Shown: positions 42,679 through 51,280, counted from the stretch's first letter. The stretch: DNA of 64,000 bases from Armatimonadota bacterium (GCA_027451905.1 DAIDHV010000005.1:57710-121709); one strand, 5' to 3'. Numbers and translations are program-made. Notes: generated by a model not told the origin, from the letters alone.

Positions 42679-43519
42679 ACTGCTCACGATTTTTCTGATC
42701 ATTTTAGGCGTGTACATTGGCTTGAACGCGGCGGTTGCCTACAGCTTTTTACACCCTCCTCGTAAAGTTGCCAGCCCTATTGCAGGAACTCAGGAGTTTA
42801 TGTATAACGGACCAGGAGGTCCCACCCCGCTTGACGTTTCTGATAACTTTCATGAGGCTAAGCTGGTGTTCGTCTGCGCTCATGGGTATTTAGGGAATCG
42901 CAATACGTTTGATGGAGTTGCCGCCGAGTTGATGAAGGAAGGGTATGGAGTTTTGATCCCGGCAATGCCTGGCCAAGATGCTTCTCCCGCGGGCGCGGTG
43001 AGTTTTGGGCCAGAAGAGGCAAAAGCCATCCATAGATGCGTGGAATATGTGCGGATCCAAAATCCCACTGCTCATATCATCTTGCTGGGGGTGTCTTTGG
43101 GGGGTGCTGCGTGCTGGATGGCATCACCCGAGGATTCAAAGCATATTGATGCGGTGGTCACGGAGGGAGCTTTTGCCCATCTGAATCTGGCGGTTTCTGC
43201 CGCCTTAGACCGCAAGGTGCCATACGGCTCGATTTTATTGCGCCCTTCGGTTTGGATCGCGGAGCTTCTTTCTGGTTTGAGGGTAAGCAAAATAAATCCG
43301 GTCAAAGAAGCAGCTATGTGGAAGGGACCCGGGTTGGTTATCCAAGCCGAGGATGATCGGCTGATTTCTGGGGTCCAAGCCAAAGAATTGAGCCAAGCCG
43401 CCAAGGTTCCAGAATGGGTAGTTCCGGGGGCAAGACATGCCCGATGCTTTGAATCTGACCCTACTGGGTACATGCAACGGCTGGATGAGCTGGCTGAGAA
43501 ATCTCTCAAGAACTTGTGA
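42656..43519 (+). CDS. Membrane-anchored alpha/beta hydrolase
   Basis: A 287-residue protein: a basic start (MQQKRRRK), one membrane anchor (about residues 9-30), then a serine hydrolase domain. The nucleophile is in LLGVSLGGAACW (Ser about 147), Asp in QAEDDRLISG (about 237), His in PGARHARCF (about 262); ACAHGYLGNRNTFDG-like residues form the oxyanion region (about residues 72-85). The catalytic part should face the periplasm. It overlaps folD by 23 bases, so it is the last gene of the accC operon. Confidence 0.82.
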   Translation: MQQKRRRKLLTIFLIILGVYIGLNAAVAYSFLHPPRKVASPIAGTQEFMYNGPGGPTPLDVSDNFHEAKLVFVCAHGYLGNRNTFDGVAAELMKEGYGVLIPAMPGQDASPAGAVSFGPEEAKAIHRCVEYVRIQNPTAHIILLGVSLGGAACWMASPEDSKHIDAVVTEGAFAHLNLAVSAALDRKVPYGSILLRPSVWIAELLSGLRVSKINPVKEAAMWKGPGLVIQAEDDRLISGVQAKELSQAAKVPEWVVPGARHARCFESDPTGYMQRLDELAEKSLKNL

Positions 43520-43970
43520 ATGAATGTTGGAAGTTCATAAATTAGCAGCAATGGCATGAGATTGGTTGGTCCCCGTTATATGGCAAGCGGTCAAGGCTCG
43601 TGTTGACCTCTAGCTAGAGACCTGCCAATTCTTAGCGATTTGTTGCGCATCTGCGTGAGGATTTTTCACGCCAAGAACGCCAAGCCGCCAACGGTCTGAC
43701 CAACTAGTACATTGATCGGAGGCATTCTTAGCGATTCTTTGCGCCTTTGCGCGATAATTTTGCCGCCTAGCGGCTAAGGGTCTGATCAACGCGATGGACC
43801 AAGTCCCCGCGCTTGTTTCAGGTCCCCATTACACGATCAATGCCTGTAGCGACCTTGTTGAACTGTCAGCTACTTGACGAAGTCTATAGGGAGCCAGCCA
43901 AACCCCTGCTGAATGGAATTTCCCCGACCCATAAGTGACACCCATGTTTTAGGAATGCACACAAAGAAAG
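43520..43970. repeat. Gene-free stretch with a degenerate tandem-like repeat
   Basis: No gene is seen. Two degenerate copies of about 70 bases occur, near 43632-43703 and 43727-43795. Both contain CTTAGCGATT-n-TTGCGC and, after a variable middle, CGGTCTGA or GGGTCTGA followed by CAAC. GCG-rich text of this sort is a common dispersed intergenic repeat in environmental bacteria, but its origin is unknown. The right end is the 3' flank of tRNA-Ser. Confidence 0.4.
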
Positions 43971-44058
43971 TGGCGGAAGAGGTGGGATTCGAACCCACGG
44001 AGCCTTGCGACTCACCGCATTTCGAGTGCGGCGCACTAGACCACTATGCGACCCTTCC
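43971..44058 (-). tRNA. tRNA-Ser (anticodon CGA)
   Basis: Acceptor stem GGAAGGG pairs with CTCTTCC, discriminator G and encoded CCA at 43973-43971. The anticodon stem CCGCA/TGCGG closes loop CTCGAAA, giving anticodon CGA (UCG serine codon). A long variable arm follows, as expected for serine, and the T-loop is GTTCGAATC-like. Confidence 0.93.
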
Positions 44059-44329
44059 AACCAAAGATTATGAAGCAGATGAAGCCAAGAATGTTGTGCA
44101 TGAGATAAAACGGGGGGCTTTCGCCAGTTTTCTACTCGACTTTTCCATGGATGGCTTGGTGGTGCTTTCCCATATTTAGTTGTTGGCGTGAGAATCGGCA
44201 AGGCGAGGAGAGCTTACAAATTTGGCACTTTTTTAAGGAGGCACGCAACTTTACGGGTATGGACTGCGTTCTGACTTAATGAAAGCCCGATTCCTTTTTT
44301 GGTTTAAGAGGCTCTCAAGGTTATCAGCA

Positions 44330-44737
44330 ATGAACATTCATCTCAAGAAGCTCGGTCTTATTCTCATTTTGGTCGCCGCTATCGTTGGGGCATCTTTGGC
44401 GTTTTCTGGCCATGGCCACAAAAAAGTTATGCCTGCAAAGTGCCCTGTTTGTCACATGACGCTTTCTACTCACTGGACCAAGGCAACCCCGGTTGCGGTC
44501 CAGCTTAAGAAAAATGGCCCCGTTTACTACTGTTGCAATAAATGCAAGATGCCAAAATCGGCTCTGTACAAGGTTCCCAAGTGCCCTGTGTGCCACATGA
44601 CCCTTTCTACCCATTGGACGAAAATGACTCCCGTTGCGGTTAGATTGACCAAGGGCGGTCCTGTGCTTTATTGCTGCAAGGGTTGCCACATGCCGGCGAA
44701 GTATCTGGTCCACGTTAAGAAGACTCACAAAAAGTAA
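44330..44737 (+). CDS. Exported/membrane-anchored Cys-rich protein with two tandem CPVCHM modules
   Basis: A 135-residue protein with a signal or anchor sequence (NIHLKKLGLILILVAAIVG) and then two near-identical modules at residues 37-75 and 84-122. Each contains KCPVCHMTLSTHWTK, TPVAV and a CC-xx-C-x-MP end, so each offers five Cys, two or three Met and His residues, like a YHS-type or heavy-metal-binding site. A copper, zinc or other soft-metal role is likely, probably in the periplasm. The ATG at 44330 gives the cleaner signal sequence; an in-frame ATG at 44279 adds 17 residues. AAGGAGG lies about 40 bases before the upstream ATG and is not well placed for either. Confidence 0.65.
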   Translation: MNIHLKKLGLILILVAAIVGASLAFSGHGHKKVMPAKCPVCHMTLSTHWTKATPVAVQLKKNGPVYYCCNKCKMPKSALYKVPKCPVCHMTLSTHWTKMTPVAVRLTKGGPVLYCCKGCHMPAKYLVHVKKTHKK

Positions 44738-45011
44738 TTCTGCTTTAAAGTCTTCGTTTTGTCCTCAAGGGGCTGGCTCAAATGATCCAGCCTCCTCTTT
44801 TGCATCCGCTTTCGTTTGCTTTGCTGGGGAGGGGAAAAAGGGGTGGGGAAAGCCTTTTCCGCCTAGAAAATTAATTTCTATCCCGTTCAAACTCCCAGTT
44901 TGAACGGGGACCGACCTTCCCCATTGGAGATGGGGCAGTAGAAAGGATTTCAGAGATGGGGAAGGAGAAAGGATATCAGAAAGGGGCAGGAGAGGAGAAA
45001 AAGCTAGGTAG
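44738..45011. repeat. Purine-rich gene-free stretch with a perfect hairpin
   Basis: No gene is seen. A perfect 12-bp stem CCCGTTCAAACT/AGTTTGAACGGG with loop CCC lies at 44882-44908; there is no adequate T-run on either side. GGCTGGCTC near 44770 recalls the hairpin arm at 362. The right part is a run of GGGGAAGGAGAAAGG-type purine repeats. Confidence 0.4.
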
Positions 45012-45989
45012 CTACCGGGTGAGACGCTGACGAAAGGCCCTTGCAAGCGGAATCATAGCGGACTCTGGGTACGGGTAGACGCAGCTGACATTGATCTCGC
45101 AGAGCATGTGTCCTCCGCCTTCCCGAAACATAAAATCGGTGTCCCAAAGCATTGGCAAGTCATCATGGCTCAAGTCCAAAGTTCTCATGAGTTCTGGAAT
45201 CCACTTACCCTCTAGCTGGATTTTCAGGTCCTGAAACCGGTCATCGTCGGGGCCGGAATAGGTTCTTTGGGTAGGTTCTTTACCCATTACAAGCGCATTG
45301 ACCTCTTGAAACCCAAATCCCTCAACACAGCCGCCTACAAGATACGCCCGCACCATGCCCTGCTCAATCAGAGGATTGTAGGCCTGATCCAGCATGGGTC
45401 CCTGAGCAAGATACGGGCCACACGATTGAACCCAATCCTCTAAGGTCATTTCGACCTCGGGGGTGGATCGGGTAGCCGGCTTTACTTTGATGATGCTTGG
45501 AGTTTCTCCAGATGTGATCTTCCAAATGCCTTGGCCACTGTGACCCCGATGCTGCTTGAGGACCCGTGGGCCTAATGGAAGCCTAGCCTTAAGCTGGTCT
45601 GCCATGTCTTGGAGGGAGTGAATTAGGTGTACGTCGGAGCCCCAGCTGAGTCCCTTGGTGTCAAAAACCACGGTTTTGGTCCCCATTTTTAAGATGGTGT
45701 TAGGGTGAGAGCTAACAAAAACGCCGTCTTCGGCAACGCCGCGCAGCAGGGTATCCAGCTTGGTTCGGTCATGACCATCCTCGGTGATGGGGTTGACCCA
45801 CACCTGGACCGCATCGAACCCCAGCAGTTGCTTTTCGACCTCGGCCGCGCAGCCATCATGATAAACGCATGGGAAGACGTCAAAGCCTTGTTGCCTAAAG
45901 GCATCCGCGGTTGGCTCTAAGCGATGCCCTTCTAGAGTCTGCTTGGCTCGATCCTCGGCCGAGCCGTGCCACATCAGGCCAATTTTCAT
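45012..45989 (-). CDS. ATP-grasp-like protein of unknown substrate
   Basis: A 325-residue cytoplasmic protein. VLKQHRGHSGQGIWKI resembles the ATP-grasp P-loop-like lysine and glycine-rich loop, and WDTDFMFREGG followed by MLCEINVSCVYPYPES supplies the acidic metal-binding residues and Asn near the end. Ligases of this fold join a carboxylate to an amine or thiol; nothing indicates which. The start at 45989 is chosen because GGAAG lies seven bases before it; the frame upstream is low-complexity. It is near the DinB-like pseudogene but on the other strand. Confidence 0.7.
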   Translation of the reverse strand: MKIGLMWHGSAEDRAKQTLEGHRLEPTADAFRQQGFDVFPCVYHDGCAAEVEKQLLGFDAVQVWVNPITEDGHDRTKLDTLLRGVAEDGVFVSSHPNTILKMGTKTVVFDTKGLSWGSDVHLIHSLQDMADQLKARLPLGPRVLKQHRGHSGQGIWKITSGETPSIIKVKPATRSTPEVEMTLEDWVQSCGPYLAQGPMLDQAYNPLIEQGMVRAYLVGGCVEGFGFQEVNALVMGKEPTQRTYSGPDDDRFQDLKIQLEGKWIPELMRTLDLSHDDLPMLWDTDFMFREGGGHMLCEINVSCVYPYPESAMIPLARAFRQRLTR

Positions 45990-46319
45990 ACAAAAACTTC
46001 CATAGGTCACTATTGTGGCCCACCTTGGTCTTTGAGATTTTTTGGCGGCGCAAAAGCGGATTGGCACGGTGGAATTTGATTCCCACGAGCGCCATAAATG
46101 GCCTCCACTTGGATTTTTGTGTAGAGAGCTTTGATCGGCCAAATAAGGAGGGGGGTTAGCTACTTTAGGCGGATTTTGGAGTCGGCACCCACGGTTCGAT
46201 TTTGGGGTATTGGTGACCACACCAATAGCCCATCCGGATTTGTCTTGCCAGGTTGTTTAGCGGTTGTGGATTTTGCTGAACTAGCATCCCCACGGTAGAG
46301 GCGGTAGAATGTGTTGCCT

Positions 46320-46764
46320 ATGGGCAACCCAGTCATCGAGCTATGCAAAGCCCGCGCGGCCGAGTCTTTAGAGTATTTTTTAAGGTCCCTTAGCCATGTT
46401 CCTGAGGATCGGCTGTCTTGGAGCCCAACTCCAACTTCAAAAAGTGCAATGCAGATTACGGCTCATTGCGGCGGGTGCTTTTCCGGGATCTGTTGATGAG
46501 TTCCTAGCACCCATTCTTGCTGATATAGCCGCCATCCAAACGGCTACCGATGCCCAAAGAATGTTGAAAGCCAACACAGAGGCAACGCTCCAAGCGATGG
46601 ATTTGGTCCGAGAGGAGCAAATCGGTTCTTTGATCATAACTCCTCAGGGAAAGACTCCATTTCGGTTTTTCCTTACCATTCCCGCTGTCCACCTCACCGG
46701 CCACGCCTACCAGATTGACTACCTCCAAACCTGCTGGAACGACCAAACCATCCATCTCAATTGA
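46320..46764 (+). pseudogene. DinB-like protein with a frameshift
   Basis: The first frame encodes GNPVIELCKARAAESLEYFL, DRLSWSPTPTSKSAMQITAH and HCGGCFSGI before stopping at 46496. The neighbouring frame continues VDEFLAPILADIAAI to TGHAYQIDYLQTCWNDQ, a typical DinB/metal-hydrolase four-helix ending (GHAxQIDYLQ). Removing one base near 46475-46490 would join them into about 147 residues. It is either a real frame-broken gene or a sequence error. TAGAAT at 46305-46310 lies nine bases before the ATG. Confidence 0.65.
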
Positions 46765-46891
46765 GATGGCACCCGGTTTTCACCGGTCCAAAATCTGACC
46801 CTCCCCATGTACCAAGGCAGATTGGCCGATTTGGTTTCCTAGACTTGCAATTGGTGAAACCCATGTGTCCAGAAAGGACAAAGTGAGAAAT

Positions 46892-46968
46892 TGGGGCGGA
46901 CAATGGGAATTGAACCCACGACCTCCTGAGCCACAGTCAGGCGCTCTAACCCCTGAGCTATGCCCGCC
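46892..46968 (-). tRNA. tRNA-His (anticodon GTG)
   Basis: Acceptor GGCGGGCA pairs with TGTCCGCC: the extra G at position -1 pairs with C73, the His identity feature. CCA is encoded (46894-46892). Anticodon stem CCTGA/TCAGG closes loop CTGTGGC, giving GTG. The D-arm AGCTCAGGGGTTAGAGC and T-arm with GTTCAATTC are normal. Confidence 0.94.
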
Positions 46969-47448
46969 ATGGGATTGAGGACCTATATTATGGCATGAAA
47001 TCCAAGCCCTTTCCAACCCAAATCCAATTTTCCCTTTGGAGATGCCGCTTGCAACGGATTCTCAGCGTAGCCGCCGGCGAAATGGTCATGAAAAAACGTG
47101 GGAATCAAAACCATCGCCCTGTTAAAATGGCGTTGCATCGAGAAGCGGGGCCGGCAAGAACATTTAAATCTTAGGCGATTGTCGACTCTGCAGGTTCACC
47201 CCAAACCCTTTGGCCCGGGAAGCTAACAAAAGAAGAGAATTGGTCCCGGGACTGCCTCAAAAGAGGTTGCCTCTTTTGAGGCAGTCCCAGTGCCTCCGCC
47301 TCCTGCCGACATCCAAGAATAGCAAGCCAGTGGCTGTAGCAAAGCCCACCATCAAAGCCCTCCAATCAGAGGCCCCAAGCAGGGCAGGGAAGCTAACCAA
47401 ACGCCGACTCCCAAACTAGGAACCGCCGATTCCTGCCATGATCTTAGA
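46969..47448. other. Gene-free stretch between tRNA-His and the lipoprotein gene
   Basis: No gene is supported across these 480 bases. The only structured element I see is the perfect inverted repeat at 47248-47288, described separately. A promoter for tRNA-His should lie just to the right of 46968, but I could not pick it with confidence. Confidence 0.4.
47248..47288. repeat. Perfect 19-bp inverted repeat with 3-base loop
   Basis: GGGACTGCCTCAAAAGAGG (47248-47266) and its exact reverse complement (47270-47288) are separated by TTG. No T-run follows on either strand, so it is not a classic terminator. It stands alone in a gene-free region. Confidence 0.85.
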
Positions 47449-47955
47449 GTGGGTTTTCCAAGAGTCAATTTGGGGGTTGTGGTAGCAGTTGCCGCCACCG
47501 CACTCCTGATCGGATGCCAGAACCCTTCCATTACCTATCTTGGAAACTGGACCGGCAACTTCGTCATCACCCAAAATAAATCAGGATTTACCGATAAGCA
47601 AATGAACCTGCGGGGCTATTTGCAAATCTACAACTACGATCAAAAGTTCAAAATGGAGGTGGCAAACCCTGTGCAAAAGGTGAAATTAACTGGAAATTGG
47701 GAGCTCAATAAGCAACAAATTCTGCTTCATTTTGCCTCCGTCAAAATTGAACAGCCAACCAAAGACCTCATGAAGGCGATGAACCACCCTTATCTAGAAG
47801 ATCGAGCGTTAAAGGCAGGTTTTGAGCAAAATATTATCTTTGACGTCAATAAGTCCCACACCAAGCTTCACGGGCTGCTTATGAGCATTGGCCCGCTGAC
47901 CGGACATTTTGAACTGCAGAAAACTGGCCCTGCCCGCTCTCCTGGCATCGGCTAA
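47449..47955 (+). CDS. Lipoprotein of unknown function
   Basis: A 168-residue protein starting at a GTG with a signal sequence and lipobox (ATALLIGC, Cys at residue 23). The mature part is beta-rich with GNWTGNFVITQNKSG and GNWELNKQQILLHF, repeated Gly-Asn-Trp strands suggestive of a lipocalin-like fold. No motif points to an activity. It stands alone, about 480 bases after tRNA-His and 170 before ssb (opposite strand). Confidence 0.65.
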   Translation: MGFPRVNLGVVVAVAATALLIGCQNPSITYLGNWTGNFVITQNKSGFTDKQMNLRGYLQIYNYDQKFKMEVANPVQKVKLTGNWELNKQQILLHFASVKIEQPTKDLMKAMNHPYLEDRALKAGFEQNIIFDVNKSHTKLHGLLMSIGPLTGHFELQKTGPARSPGIG

Positions 47956-48126
47956 CGCAACCAAAATTCGCCCCTGCGCCGAAGCAACAGCCTAAAAGCA
48001 ATAGCCGCTAAGCCAAACCCAGTGGCCCGGCCAACAGCTAGCCGGAATTAATGACCAACCCACAAGCCGACCAAGAATTGTCGAGCCTGGCACGAAATGT
48101 CGATCCCAATTCCTTAAGGTAAAAAG

Positions 48127-48543
48127 TTACTCGTCTTCAAACGGGTCGTATTCAGGAGAGATCGTTTCAGAAACGGCAGCATGAGAGGCAGCCGGTGCCG
48201 ATTCTCCATCACTACCGGTTCGATCCCGAGGTCGATCAAGGGCGCTCACGTTGTCTGCAACCACTTCAACAATTTCCTTGGATTCTCCGGCGTTATCGGT
48301 ATATTTCCTTTGCTGCAGTCTTCCTTCCACCGCAACAAGGCGCCCCTTGGTCACATAATTGCTTACGTACTCAGCGGTTTGACCCCAAGCCGATATGCGG
48401 AAGAAATCGGCATCCGCTCCATCCTGACCCTTAAAGCGGCGATCAACCGCAATGGAAAAAGAGACCACGTTTTTGCCAGTGGAAGTTTTACGCAATTCTG
48501 GATCCCTCGTCAGGCGGCCAGCTAATATCACTCGGTTGATCAT
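48127..48543 (-). CDS. ssb: Single-stranded DNA-binding protein
   Basis: A 138-residue SSB. The OB-fold starts INRVILAGRLTRDPELRKTS and includes SFSIAVDRRFKG, FFRISAWGQTAEYVSNYVTK and VEGRLQQRKYTDNAGES. The tail is short and acidic but ends YDPFEDE rather than the usual terminal Pro-Phe, so the last residues that partners normally bind are shifted inward. TAAAAT at 48556-48551 lies seven bases before the ATG, a possible leaderless start, although rpsF lies just upstream. Confidence 0.93.
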   Translation of the reverse strand: MINRVILAGRLTRDPELRKTSTGKNVVSFSIAVDRRFKGQDGADADFFRISAWGQTAEYVSNYVTKGRLVAVEGRLQQRKYTDNAGESKEIVEVVADNVSALDRPRDRTGSDGESAPAASHAAVSETISPEYDPFEDE

Positions 48544-48564
48544 CGCTTTTATTTTAGCGAAGTT

Positions 48565-48858
48565 TTATGCAGATGTGATCATGTGGCGCACCACATCGTC
48601 AGAAATACGCATCAAACGGTTCAGCTCAGCAGGAACTTCAGCGGGGCAAGTGAATTTCATCAACAGGTAGATGCCCTCTTTCTGGCCCTTGATTTCGTAG
48701 GCAAGGCGTCTTTTGTCCCACTTATCGGCGCTTTCCACGGTGCCGCCGTGTTGGATAACAACTTGCTTAAAACGATCAGCAATCTTGCTGACTTCGCCGT
48801 CATTAAGGTCGGGCTTGATGATGTACAGAACTTCGTATGCTTTCGATTGGGCAGCCAT
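48565..48858 (-). CDS. rpsF: Ribosomal protein S6
   Basis: A 97-residue 30S subunit protein: KAYEVLYIIKPDLNDGEV at the start, then GTVESADKWDKRRLAYEIKG and KEGIYLLMKFTCP, the usual S6 pattern. GGGAG lies six to eight bases before the ATG. ssb starts 21 bases downstream, the conserved rpsF-ssb order; rpsR, usually next, is absent here. Confidence 0.95.
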   Translation of the reverse strand: MAAQSKAYEVLYIIKPDLNDGEVSKIADRFKQVVIQHGGTVESADKWDKRRLAYEIKGQKEGIYLLMKFTCPAEVPAELNRLMRISDDVVRHMITSA

Positions 48859-48993
48859 AATTTCTCCCTACGGACTTCAGTTCACGGCTTGCACCGCGTA
48901 CAGAGAGTAGCTTTGAAGTGAAGATTATACCCAATTCAACTTTGGTGGTTCAAGAGATTGGTTATGATTATGCTTAGAATGTTGACGTGCCTA

Positions 48994-49400
48994 GGTGGAT
49001 GTTGAACAATTGCCGAGCCATGGCAACGTGCCGAAATAGGAAGCTGTGGAGTTGCTCAACACCTTCCTAGGTGAGTGCTAAAGTGCCCACGACCGAATTG
49101 TCTTTGGCAGATGGAAACCACCCCGTCGACTTCGTCGCCACCCCTCCACTGAGGGGAATCCGCTCACAAAAGACCAGAGTAACCTCCATATTTGCACGGA
49201 AATCAGGCGGCTTCCTCCGGCTCCTGCCGAAATAGGCAGCTACTGAGTTGCTCAACTGCTTCCTAGGTGAGTGCTAAAGTGCCCACGACCGAATTGTCTT
49301 TGGCAGATGGAAACCACCCCGTCGACTTCGTCGCCACCCCTCCACTGAGGGGAATCCGCTCATTAGGCAAGGGAGTCCCCTAACCTGTGAAGTTGCTCAA
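48994..49400. repeat. Gene-free repeat cluster: two 104-bp identical direct repeats and partial copies
   Basis: A 104-bp segment beginning CTTCCTAGGTGAGTGC and ending AATCCGCTCA is repeated without visible change at 49063-49166 and 49259-49362 (period 196 bases). Related but diverged flanks precede both (CCGAAATAGG at 49031 and 49228), and a short third fragment GTTGCTCAACTGCTTCCTA lies near 49391. Each unit contains a CCCCTCC-xx-GGGG hairpin and GTCGACTTCGTCGCC. No gene is supported inside them. 48994-49027 also resembles 51314-51342. Confidence 0.85.
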
Positions 49401-49407
49401 CTGCTTC

Positions 49408-49686
49408 CTACAGCAAATCGATCTTTGCCGCCAGATCAAAATCCAGCCGCGTCAGCCCACCAGCGCTGTGGGTTGATGTTGCCACCCTCACTTTTTGGTA
49501 ACCAATCCATAGGTCTGGGTGATGATCCATGGATTCGGCAATCTGGCCCACTTGCATCGCAAAATGAAGCCCATCTAAATAACTGGTAAAGGCAAAATGA
49601 CGGTTCAGCATGCCATCTTCAATGGCCCAGCCCTCCCTTTCCTCTAAGGCATTTTTCAGTTCGGAATCGGTTAATTTTGTAGGCAT
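49408..49686 (-). CDS. Pterin-4-alpha-carbinolamine dehydratase
   Basis: A 92-residue PCD/DCoH family protein. DHHPDLWIGYQKVRVATSTH followed by SAGGLT is the family signature with the catalytic His residues. It dehydrates 4a-hydroxytetrahydrobiopterin in cofactor recycling; in bacteria without phenylalanine hydroxylase it may have another role. AAGGAG lies about 15 bases before the ATG at 49686. It is divergent from pckA, 55 bases away. Confidence 0.92.
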   Translation of the reverse strand: MPTKLTDSELKNALEEREGWAIEDGMLNRHFAFTSYLDGLHFAMQVGQIAESMDHHPDLWIGYQKVRVATSTHSAGGLTRLDFDLAAKIDLL

Positions 49687-49741
49687 ATTTTTGTGAGCGG
49701 CTCCTTAGGTCGGTATACTCCATGGAAAGGCCAACTTTTTT

Positions 49742-51280
49742 ATGTCGACAGAGCCGTCAACAAATCCCCGACCTTTTGATCTTTCTCAAAGCCACCTCAT
49801 TGTCAATCCCACTGTAGAAAGCCTTATCGAAGATTGCGTCCACCTCGATGGAGATCGCTTGGCCTCCAATGGCGCTATCGTTGCCTATTCCGGCAAGTAC
49901 ACAGGGAGAACTCCTAAGGATAAGCATACGGTCCGCACGTCAGCGGTCGAAGCCAATATTTGGTGGGAAAACAACAATGAGATGAGTCCGGAGGTGTTTT
50001 CTGCCCTCAGGTCCAAGGCGCAAGGATTGCTTGCTAACCGAAGGATTTACCAAATTGATACCTATGCAGGAGCCGATCCGGATTATCAGATTGGGGTGAG
50101 GTTCTTGCTAGAAAGGCCCTATCATGCTCTGTTTATCAAGCAGCTTTTGATCCGGCCCACAAGCCAGCAGCTTCAGACTTTTCATCCAGATTGGACAGTG
50201 GTGGATCTTTGCCGAACCCAAACCGATCCAGAAATCGATCATGTCAAGGGAGACGCAACCATTGCCCTAAGCTTTGATCAACAAGAGGCCCTTATTTTTG
50301 GCACCGAATACGCCGGCGAAATCAAAAAATCGATCTTTACGGTGATGAACTACCGGCTGCCTCTGATGGGGGTCCTCAGCATGCATTGCAGCGCGAATGT
50401 TGGCAAGTCCGGAGACGTGGCTCTTTTCTTTGGCTTAAGCGGGACCGGAAAAACCACCCTCTCGGCTGATCCAGATCGACTTCTCATTGGTGATGATGAG
50501 CATGGTTGGTCCGATAAAGGGGTTTTCAATATCGAAGGGGGATGCTATGCCAAGTGCATCAAACTCAGCCAAACTGGCGAACCAGAGATTTGGGACGCGA
50601 TTACCCACGGTGCGGTCCTAGAAAACGTTGTCTTAGCTCCCGATGGAACCCCCGATTATGATGACAGTTCCCTGACCGAAAACACGCGATGTGCTTATCC
50701 AATCGAACACATTCCAAATCGCGTCACCCCTAGTGTTGGAGGCCACCCCAAAAACATTTTCTTTTTGACCTGCGACGCTCTTGGTATCTTGCCTCCCATT
50801 TCCAAGCTCACTCCAGAGCAAGCCATGGACCAGTTCCTAGTTGGCTATACGGCTAAGGTTGCTGGTACCGAGGTTGGGGTCAAAGAGCCAGTGCCATCGT
50901 TCAGCGCCTGTTTTGGACAGCCATTTTTGCCGTTGCATCCCCAGCGTTACGCCCATCTGCTCAAAGAAAAAATCCAACGGCACGGTGCCCAGGTTTGGCT
51001 TGTGAATACCGGTTGGACCGGTGGCCCCTATGGGGTTGGAGAGCGCATCAAACTCAAATTTACGCGGGCGATGCTGACCGCAGCCCTTAATGGCAGCCTT
51101 GGACAAGTGGAAACTCAAACTCATCCCATATTTGGGTTTGAAATGCCTAAAACCTGTGAAGGGGTTCCCTCGGAAGTGCTCAACCCAAGAGAGACTTGGC
51201 AGGATCCTGAGGACTATGATGCCAAAGCCAGAGAGTTGCTGAACTTACTCAACGTTCATAAACCCAAGACACCCATCTAA
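49742..51280 (+). CDS. pckA: Phosphoenolpyruvate carboxykinase (ATP)
   Basis: A 512-residue enzyme turning oxaloacetate and ATP into PEP, the gateway of gluconeogenesis. Motifs include YSGKYTGRTPKDKH, MNYRLPLMGVLSMHCSANVG, the P-loop GLSGTGKTTLSADPDR (about residues 232-247), GDDEHGWSDKGVFNIEGGCY and NTGWTGGPYGVGERI. It fits the YvcK function at 15.4 kb, both linked to gluconeogenic growth, though not co-located. Repeats and palindromes follow the gene. Confidence 0.96.
   Translation: MSTEPSTNPRPFDLSQSHLIVNPTVESLIEDCVHLDGDRLASNGAIVAYSGKYTGRTPKDKHTVRTSAVEANIWWENNNEMSPEVFSALRSKAQGLLANRRIYQIDTYAGADPDYQIGVRFLLERPYHALFIKQLLIRPTSQQLQTFHPDWTVVDLCRTQTDPEIDHVKGDATIALSFDQQEALIFGTEYAGEIKKSIFTVMNYRLPLMGVLSMHCSANVGKSGDVALFFGLSGTGKTTLSADPDRLLIGDDEHGWSDKGVFNIEGGCYAKCIKLSQTGEPEIWDAITHGAVLENVVLAPDGTPDYDDSSLTENTRCAYPIEHIPNRVTPSVGGHPKNIFFLTCDALGILPPISKLTPEQAMDQFLVGYTAKVAGTEVGVKEPVPSFSACFGQPFLPLHPQRYAHLLKEKIQRHGAQVWLVNTGWTGGPYGVGERIKLKFTRAMLTAALNGSLGQVETQTHPIFGFEMPKTCEGVPSEVLNPRETWQDPEDYDAKARELLNLLNVHKPKTPI

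Noticed and set aside
44882-44908. Intrinsic terminator after the Cys-rich protein
   Set aside because: The 12-bp stem is perfect but lacks a T-run on the rightward strand and is about 145 bases past the stop.
48994-49400. CRISPR array
   Set aside because: There are only two long, widely spaced copies; unit length and spacing do not fit CRISPR, and no cas gene is present.
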